Shown here one piece after another: positions 63,896-64,000 of a stretch of 64,000 nucleotides of DNA; the first letter of the stretch is position 1; each line of letters opens with the position of its first letter. The notes under the pieces were generated by a model. It saw nothing but the letters and a program-made list of their open reading frames with translations, had not been told where the DNA came from and did no database searches. The DNA comes from Blastomussa wellsi (lineage: Eukaryota > Cnidaria > Anthozoa > Scleractinia > Plerogyridae): assembly GCA_947652115.1 (NCBI GenBank), contig OX393571.1:14598360-14662359 (forward strand), given 5' to 3'. The translations under genes were made by a program, and so were the position numbers.

Positions 63896-64000
63896 GGTCA
63901 ATGGGCCAACGACTGTAACTCAAAGATAAGAAAAAATAAAGAAAACAAAACACCTAAAGAGGTGGGTAACTTTCTCATCCACATGCCCGAGCTAAAACGT

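Overview
The window is animal genomic DNA, AT-rich, intron-dense and full of small transposons. The protein matches, the short exons with canonical GT-AG junctions and the types of repeat (tRNA-derived SINEs, Penelope-like and BEL/Pao remnants, many fold-back MITEs) suggest a cnidarian, most likely an anthozoan such as a stony coral. That taxonomic call is inference. No bacterial-type operons, CRISPR arrays or rRNA genes were seen.

Three real protein genes were found by joining exons by hand. (1) FGGY, a sugar/polyol kinase-like gene, lies on the + strand. Its 5' exons are upstream of the window. Exons at 715-2580 are followed by one intron of about 42.8 kb (2581-45394) and then by seven more exons ending in a stop at 52407. 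(2) Inside that giant intron, on the opposite strand, is a complete methionyl-tRNA synthetase gene (MARS1 type, about 28 exons, 31861 down to 7963). (3) Also inside it, just upstream of MARS1 and on the same minus strand, is a complete seven-exon S-adenosylmethionine synthetase gene (MAT, 36826 down to 33208; 391 codons plus stop). The two nested genes are the two main consumers of free methionine (Met-tRNA and SAM), about 1.35 kb apart, and both sit in an intron of an unrelated kinase.

Two features of MARS1 stand out. At 11366-12177 a 34-bp minisatellite of about 24 copies is a tandem amplification of a MARS1 exon end plus its 5' splice site, so the intron starts with about 24 copies of its own splice donor. 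At the 5' end, an upstream in-frame ATG in weak context adds a 36-residue, nearly acid-free, presequence-like extension ahead of the usual start, which has better context. This would be a simple way to send one MetRS to both cytosol and mitochondria.

The remaining sequence is introns and intergenic DNA with mobile elements: two fold-back elements with the same ends, perfect or near-perfect 9-bp target duplications and different minisatellite arms (921-1074, 5654-6066); a third fold-back made of a 12-13 bp repeat (about 42990-43725); an 81-bp tandem repeat open on both strands (53230-53670); three TTAA-flanked piggyBac-type MITEs; a 2.5-kb element with about 270-bp inverted ends (60090-62609); Penelope-like pieces with hammerhead-like motifs (49.7-52 kb); and a BEL/Pao polyprotein remnant (28.4-29.8 kb). 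From 52408 to 64000 no convincing gene was found.
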